From positions 1 to 37,224 of the forward strand of contig NZ_KQ410754.1 of NCBI RefSeq assembly GCF_001262505.1: 37,224 bases of DNA, read 5' to 3'. Source of the stretch: Shinella sp. SUS2 (GTDB taxonomy: Bacteria > Pseudomonadota > Alphaproteobacteria > Rhizobiales > Rhizobiaceae). Below, one piece after another: positions 33,757-37,224 of this stretch; position 1 is the first letter of the stretch, and every line of letters begins with the position of its first letter. The notes under the pieces were generated by a model, which was not told the origin of the DNA, did no database searches, and worked only from the letters and a program-made list of their open reading frames with translations. Made by a program: the position numbers and the translations under genes.

Positions 33757-34644
33757 TCAACCGTGAATGATCTCGCGGTGTTTCTGCAGGCGCTTGCCGA
33801 AAGCCTGGCTGACGCGGTCGAAGATGATCGCGATGCCGACGATGGCGAGGCCGTTGAAGATGCCGAGCGTGAAATACTGGTTGGAGATGGCCTTCAGCAC
33901 CGGCTGGCCGAGACCTTGCACGCCGATCATCGAGGCGATGACCACCATGGCGAGCGCCATCATGATGGTCTGGTTGATGCCTGCCATGATGGTGGGCAGT
34001 GCCAGCGGCATCTGCACGTTCTTCAGCTTCTGCCAGCTCGAGGAGCCGAAGGCGTCCGCCGCTTCCAGCACGTCCTTGTCGACGAGGCGGATACCGAGAT
34101 TGGTGAGGCGGATCATCGGCGGGATGGCATAGATGACGACGGCGATGAGCCCCGGCACCTTGCCGATGCCGAGCAGCATGACGACCGGGATCAGGTAGAC
34201 GAAGCTCGGCATGGTCTGCATCACGTCGAGAACCGGGTTGATGATGTTCTGCACCCGGTCCGAGCGCGACATGAGAATGCCGATCGGAATGCCGATGACG
34301 ATGGAGAGGACGGTACAGACGAAGATCATCGAGACCGTCTTCATCGTGTCGTCCCACATGTCGAAATAGCCGATGACCAGCAGCGTGCCGACGGCACCGG
34401 CGACGATCTTCCAGTTGCGGCTGGCGAACCAGGCGACGAGCGCGATCAACACAAGAATGATGGGCCAGGGCGTCTTCGTCATGAAGCGCTCGGACCAGAT
34501 GAGAAAGTGCTGCAGCGGCTCGAAGATCGATTCGATGCCATCACCATAGGCGCGGGTGAAGGTGCGGAAGCCCTCATCGATCGTCTTCTTGAGATCGCGC
34601 AGGGTATCCGCGTCCATCGTCGGAAATTTCGTGAACCATTCCAT
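33757..34644 (-). CDS. Glycine betaine/choline-type ABC transporter permease
   Basis: The 295-residue membrane protein is a ProW/ChoW-type permease. Residues 60-100 contain two membrane segments; residues 105-285 are the BPD_transp_1 domain with the EAA loop DVLEAADAFGSSSWQKLKNV (191-210) that should dock an ATPase. The C-terminal half holds IGVQGLGQPVLKAI. GGAAGGGG precedes the start. It follows the binding-protein gene on the same strand by 157 bases. In Sinorhizobium the related binding protein and permease are followed by an ATPase, but here the next gene is the convergent exporter. Confidence 0.9.
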   Translation of the reverse strand: MEWFTKFPTMDADTLRDLKKTIDEGFRTFTRAYGDGIESIFEPLQHFLIWSERFMTKTPWPIILVLIALVAWFASRNWKIVAGAVGTLLVIGYFDMWDDTMKTVSMIFVCTVLSIVIGIPIGILMSRSDRVQNIINPVLDVMQTMPSFVYLIPVVMLLGIGKVPGLIAVVIYAIPPMIRLTNLGIRLVDKDVLEAADAFGSSSWQKLKNVQMPLALPTIMAGINQTIMMALAMVVIASMIGVQGLGQPVLKAISNQYFTLGIFNGLAIVGIAIIFDRVSQAFGKRLQKHREIIHG

Positions 34645-34801
34645 ATCGATCCCCTTCCGGCTCTGACCAATCTGCGCCGGTCTTCAAGCCAACCCTGATA
34701 GATGTTGCGCTGATATGCGCAGCGATTTGCGCCAGCGACATGCGATAAAACGAAGGCAGGACGGCGCGCCCGAAGACACGCCGCCCGTTTCGATCAGCCG
34801 C

Positions 34802-35800
34802 TCAGAGCGCAGCCTTGATCTTTTCGGCTGCTTCCGGCGAGACCCAGTCCTTCCAGAGGGCTTCGTTCTCCTCCAGGAAGTGCTTGGCACCATCGTCGCC
34901 GCTCGCCTGGTTGTCGGTCATCCAGGCCATCAGCTTGTTGACCGTGTCGTTGCTCCACGAACGCTTGTTCAGGTAGCCCATGACATCGGCGCCGGCGCGC
35001 TCGGAGAAGGTCTTGGTCACCAGCGTCTGGACCTTGTCCTTCGGCCAGTCGTTCTTCTTCGGATCCGGGCAATCGGCAACCGTGTTGCAGCGCTTCCATT
35101 CGGCGGCGTCATAGGGAACGCCGTGCTCGAGCTTCACCATCTCGTACTTGCCGAGAAGGGCCGTCGGCGCCCAGTAGTAGCCGACCCAGCCTTCCTTGCG
35201 CTCGTAGGCCTTGGCGATCGAGCCGTCGAGGCCGGCGGCCGAGCCGGTGTCGACCAGCGTGAAATTCGCCGCTTCGCCGCCATAGGCCTTGTAGAGCTGG
35301 CCGGTCACGACCGTGCCGCCCCAGCCCTGCGGGCCGTTGTGCACGGCGCCCTTCGACTTGTCTTCCGGATCCGGGAACAGTTCCGGATGCTTCAGCGCGT
35401 CGTCGATCGTCTTGATGTCCGGATTGGCGTCGGCGATGTATTTCGGGATCCACCAGCCCTGCACGGCGGCGTCGGAAAGGGCAACGGCAGCACCGATCAG
35501 CTTGCCTTCCTCGATGCCCCGGTTGACGACGTCCGGCAGCAGGTCGACCCAGCCTTCCGGCGCAAGATCCGGCTCACCCTTCTCGATCATCGAGGTGATG
35601 GTCGGAACCGTGTCACCGACGATGACTTCGGCATTGCAGCCGTAACCTTCGGTGAGGATGAACTTGTCGAGCGCAGCCAGAACCTCGGCGCTCTGCCAGT
35701 TCATGCTGGCAATGGTCACGTCGCCACATTCGGCGCGCGCCGCACCCGTCATGGCCAGAAGGCCGGCGACGAGGCAGGTGGAAGCAAGAAGATGTTTCAT
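34802..35800 (-). CDS. Glycine betaine/choline-type ABC substrate-binding protein
   Basis: The 332-residue periplasmic protein has a signal peptide (cleavage after AARA, about residue 23) and an OpuAC domain. Tryptophans likely to form the cation box are W35 (MNWQSAEV), W84 (PEGWVDLL), W116/W117 (VQGWWIPK) and W205/W210 (GWVGYYW). This matches quaternary-amine binders such as ChoX/ProX, which cage the trimethylammonium group. GAGGGA precedes the start. It is first in the unit, before the permease. Choline rather than betaine is plausible from the ChoX-like layout, but is inference. Confidence 0.9.
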   Translation of the reverse strand: MKHLLASTCLVAGLLAMTGAARAECGDVTIASMNWQSAEVLAALDKFILTEGYGCNAEVIVGDTVPTITSMIEKGEPDLAPEGWVDLLPDVVNRGIEEGKLIGAAVALSDAAVQGWWIPKYIADANPDIKTIDDALKHPELFPDPEDKSKGAVHNGPQGWGGTVVTGQLYKAYGGEAANFTLVDTGSAAGLDGSIAKAYERKEGWVGYYWAPTALLGKYEMVKLEHGVPYDAAEWKRCNTVADCPDPKKNDWPKDKVQTLVTKTFSERAGADVMGYLNKRSWSNDTVNKLMAWMTDNQASGDDGAKHFLEENEALWKDWVSPEAAEKIKAAL

Positions 35801-36109
35801 ATCCGTTCCCTCATTTCGGCGGTGTCATTGTGCCGACAAGGGCCCGCTGCACCGCCGGCGCCGGGCCCGTGATCCCATGCGGATCCAATCTTGGACAGGG
35901 CCAGTCGAGGGCCTTCTCTTTCCACGATACCGCAGCCTCGACTTTTGCAGCTACGGAGTCGAATGCCGGTACGAATGCGTCTGCCATTGACCCCTATGCG
36001 TCATGGAACGGCCAAATCCGCAAGACGGCCCCGACTTTGTCCAAACTTGGGGTCGCGACGGCAATGTTATGATACAGTTCAGCTTTTTCAAAGAATGAAA
36101 ACGCCGAAA
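35801..36109. other. Intergenic region upstream of the binding-protein gene
   Basis: About 310 bases with no convincing gene. The left part must contain the promoter and leader of the ABC unit. Plus-strand frames here (35830-36184) have no ribosome site or domain. I could not pick a reliable -35/-10. Confidence 0.4.
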
Positions 36110-36129
36110 GGGCCGGCGAAAGCCGACCC
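36110..36129 (-). terminator. Terminator of the L,D-transpeptidase gene
   Basis: On the minus strand GGGTCGGC-TTTC-GCCGGCCC is followed by TTTCGGCGTTTTCATTCTTTG. It lies about 45 bases after the stop codon at 36175. Confidence 0.7.
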
Positions 36130-36174
36130 CTCTTCCCGCACCGGCCCGGCGCGATGTCGCATCCGCGCCGCCCG

Positions 36175-36804
36175 TCAGGCTTGACGGCGCCCCTGGATGA
36201 CGTGGACGCGGCCGCCGGGCTGCACCCGGGCGTAAAGGTCGATCACGTCCTGGTTGAGCATGCGCACGCAGCCGCTCGACATGGCCTCGCCGATCGACCA
36301 CGGCTGGTTGGTGCCGTGGATGCGGAACATGGTGTCGTTGCCGTTCTGGTAGAGATAGATGGCGCGGGCACCCAGCGGGTTGTTGAGCCCGCCGGGCACG
36401 CCGCCGGCATATTTCAGGTTCTTCTTCGGGTCGCGGCGGATCATGTTCGGCGTCGGCGTCCAGGTCGGCCACTCCGCCTTGCGGCCGATGGTGGCGCTGC
36501 CGGCCAGCGAATAGCCCTGACGGCCGACACCGATGCCGTAGCGCATCGCCCGGCCGTTGCCGAGCACGTAGTAGAGCCTGCGGGCCGGCGTGTCGACGAC
36601 GACGGTGCCGGCCGCATGACCGGTGTCATAGGCGACTTCCTGGCGGCGCAGGTCGGGCTTGATCTTGTCAATCGGGATCGCCTTCAGCGGGAATTTCTCG
36701 TCCAGCCGGTCGCCGTAGTTGGCGCGGTCGCTGGTGCCGTTCGTCGCACAGCCGGCGAGCAGTGCGGATGCGCCGAGCAAGAATCCGCGGCGGGAAATCG
36801 ACAT
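36175..36804 (-). CDS. L,D-transpeptidase (YkuD) lipoprotein
   Basis: The 209-residue protein begins SRRGFLLGASALLAGC, a twin-arginine-like signal with a lipobox cysteine at C19, so it is probably a lipoprotein. The YkuD domain (about 66-205) contains the catalytic pair HGTN (H163) and SSGCVRM (C179). It cross-links peptidoglycan by 3-3 bonds or anchors lipoproteins or outer-membrane proteins. L,D-transpeptidases serve polar growth in Rhizobiales. A CtrA-type box overlaps the -35 of its promoter, pointing to cell-cycle control. AAGGGG precedes the start. Confidence 0.92.
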   Translation of the reverse strand: MSISRRGFLLGASALLAGCATNGTSDRANYGDRLDEKFPLKAIPIDKIKPDLRRQEVAYDTGHAAGTVVVDTPARRLYYVLGNGRAMRYGIGVGRQGYSLAGSATIGRKAEWPTWTPTPNMIRRDPKKNLKYAGGVPGGLNNPLGARAIYLYQNGNDTMFRIHGTNQPWSIGEAMSSGCVRMLNQDVIDLYARVQPGGRVHVIQGRRQA

Positions 36805-36843
36805 GGTTAAAGCCCCTTGAATTTTTCGTCCTCGGGGCGGGAA

Positions 36844-36873
36844 ATTATGCGGTTATGGTTAATCGAGGGTTAA
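36844..36873 (-). promoter_or_regulatory. CtrA-type box and promoter of the L,D-transpeptidase gene
   Basis: On the minus strand TTAA-CCCTCGA-TTAAC (36873 down to 36858) matches the CtrA full site TTAA-N7-TTAAC. A -10-like CATAAT lies at 36849-36844. A 17-base spacer places the -35 at 36867-36872, inside the box, as in CtrA-activated promoters. Confidence 0.65.
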
Positions 36874-36917
36874 GCGGCGCGTCGGGGTTGCGGGCACGGT
36901 TAAGGTGCATGGCAGAA

Positions 36918-36946
36918 AAAAGGCCGGGCAATCCGCCCGGCCTTTT
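36918..36946. terminator. Terminator between ETF-QO and the L,D-transpeptidase
   Basis: AAAAGGCCGGGC-AATCC-GCCCGGCCTTTT, a perfect 12-bp stem with T- and A-runs on both strands. It most likely ends the ETF-QO mRNA on the minus strand. Confidence 0.9.
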
Positions 36947-37044
36947 CGTTCATCTCGATGCGATCCGCATCCCGTAGTGGGATAAACGGCCCCTCACCGC
37001 GCTTTTTTCCTGCGGGGGTCCGTGCGATCCGGCCTCTTCGAACC

Positions 37045-37224
37045 TCACATATTGGGATAGACCGGCCCTTCGCCGCCCTGCGGGGGCACCCAGTTGATGT
37101 TCTGGTTGGGGTCCTTGATGTCGCAGGTCTTGCAGTGCACGCAGTTCTGCGCGTTGATGACGAACACGTCCTTGCCGTCCTTCTCCACCCATTCGTAGAC
37201 GCCGGCGGGACAGTAGCGGGTGGA
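37045..37224 (-). CDS. ETF-ubiquinone oxidoreductase, C-terminal part (partial)
   Basis: Only the last 59 residues are in the window; the gene runs off the right edge. They contain the 4Fe-4S cysteines: one in RYCPAGVYEW and three in NCVHCKTCDIKDPNQNINW, followed by VPPQGGEGPVYPNM and the stop. This is the diagnostic C-terminus of electron-transfer-flavoprotein dehydrogenase, which passes electrons from ETF to ubiquinone at the membrane and would receive those from glutaryl-CoA dehydrogenase and other acyl-CoA dehydrogenases. Confidence 0.95.
   Translation of the reverse strand, partial: STRYCPAGVYEWVEKDGKDVFVINAQNCVHCKTCDIKDPNQNINWVPPQGGEGPVYPNM

Overview
The window reads as chromosomal DNA of a Rhizobiales alphaproteobacterium, most likely Rhizobiaceae (Ensifer/Rhizobium/Shinella-like). 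The grounds are high GC coding, the order oxidoreductase / iolR / iolC-DUF2090 fusion / iolD / iolE / iolB, a GGAA-N6-TTCC motif at the iol promoters, a TTAA-N7-TTAAC (CtrA-type) box, an IS66 remnant and typical rhizobial intergenic palindromes. The genus is inference.

Layout. 1-800: the tnpA end of an IS66 element, with tnpB cut off after 68 codons. 1189-2301: a secreted RTX calcium-binding protein. 2378-3313: a MerR regulator. 3450-6797: a 1115-residue exported caspase-like protein whose Sel1/peptidoglycan-binding-like module is present twice in tandem. 6895-14937: the inositol catabolic block, with a Gfo/Idh/MocA oxidoreductase divergent from iolR and iolC, iolD, iolE, iolB running rightward. 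14945-18460: PHB-depolymerase-type esterase, glutaryl-CoA dehydrogenase and two PilZ-type proteins. 18582-22022: HisC-like aminotransferase, a small Sel1 protein, a DUF2147 protein, two tiny membrane/exported ORFs and a YnfA-family protein. 22148-24329: AMP nucleosidase and a VapBC toxin-antitoxin pair. 24339-27220: a class III aminotransferase divergent from a gamma-glutamylpolyamine-synthetase-like enzyme. 27385-29915: lipid kinase and MFS exporter. 29936-32065: HxlR regulator, quinone-oxidoreductase-type MDR enzyme, DoxX protein. 32174-33693: Lrp regulator and EamA exporter. 33757-35800: betaine/choline-type ABC permease and binding protein with no ATPase gene in its usual place. 36175-36804: L,D-transpeptidase. 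37045-37224: C-terminus of ETF-ubiquinone oxidoreductase.

How it works together. IolD, IolE, IolB and IolC cover the middle of myo-inositol breakdown; the inositol dehydrogenase (idhA) and the final semialdehyde dehydrogenase (iolA) are not clearly here. IolR probably represses through GGAA-N6-TT(C/T)C palindromes, one of which lies between the -35 and -10 of the iolC promoter. Several divergent regulator/target pairs (HxlR/MDR, Lrp/EamA) and operator-like inverted repeats give local control. The strongest items for follow-up are the duplicated caspase-Sel1 protein, the CtrA-type box over the -35 of the L,D-transpeptidase promoter, the paired GCC-N9-GGC inverted repeats between the aminotransferase and the glutamine-synthetase-like gene, and the ABC importer without its ATPase.
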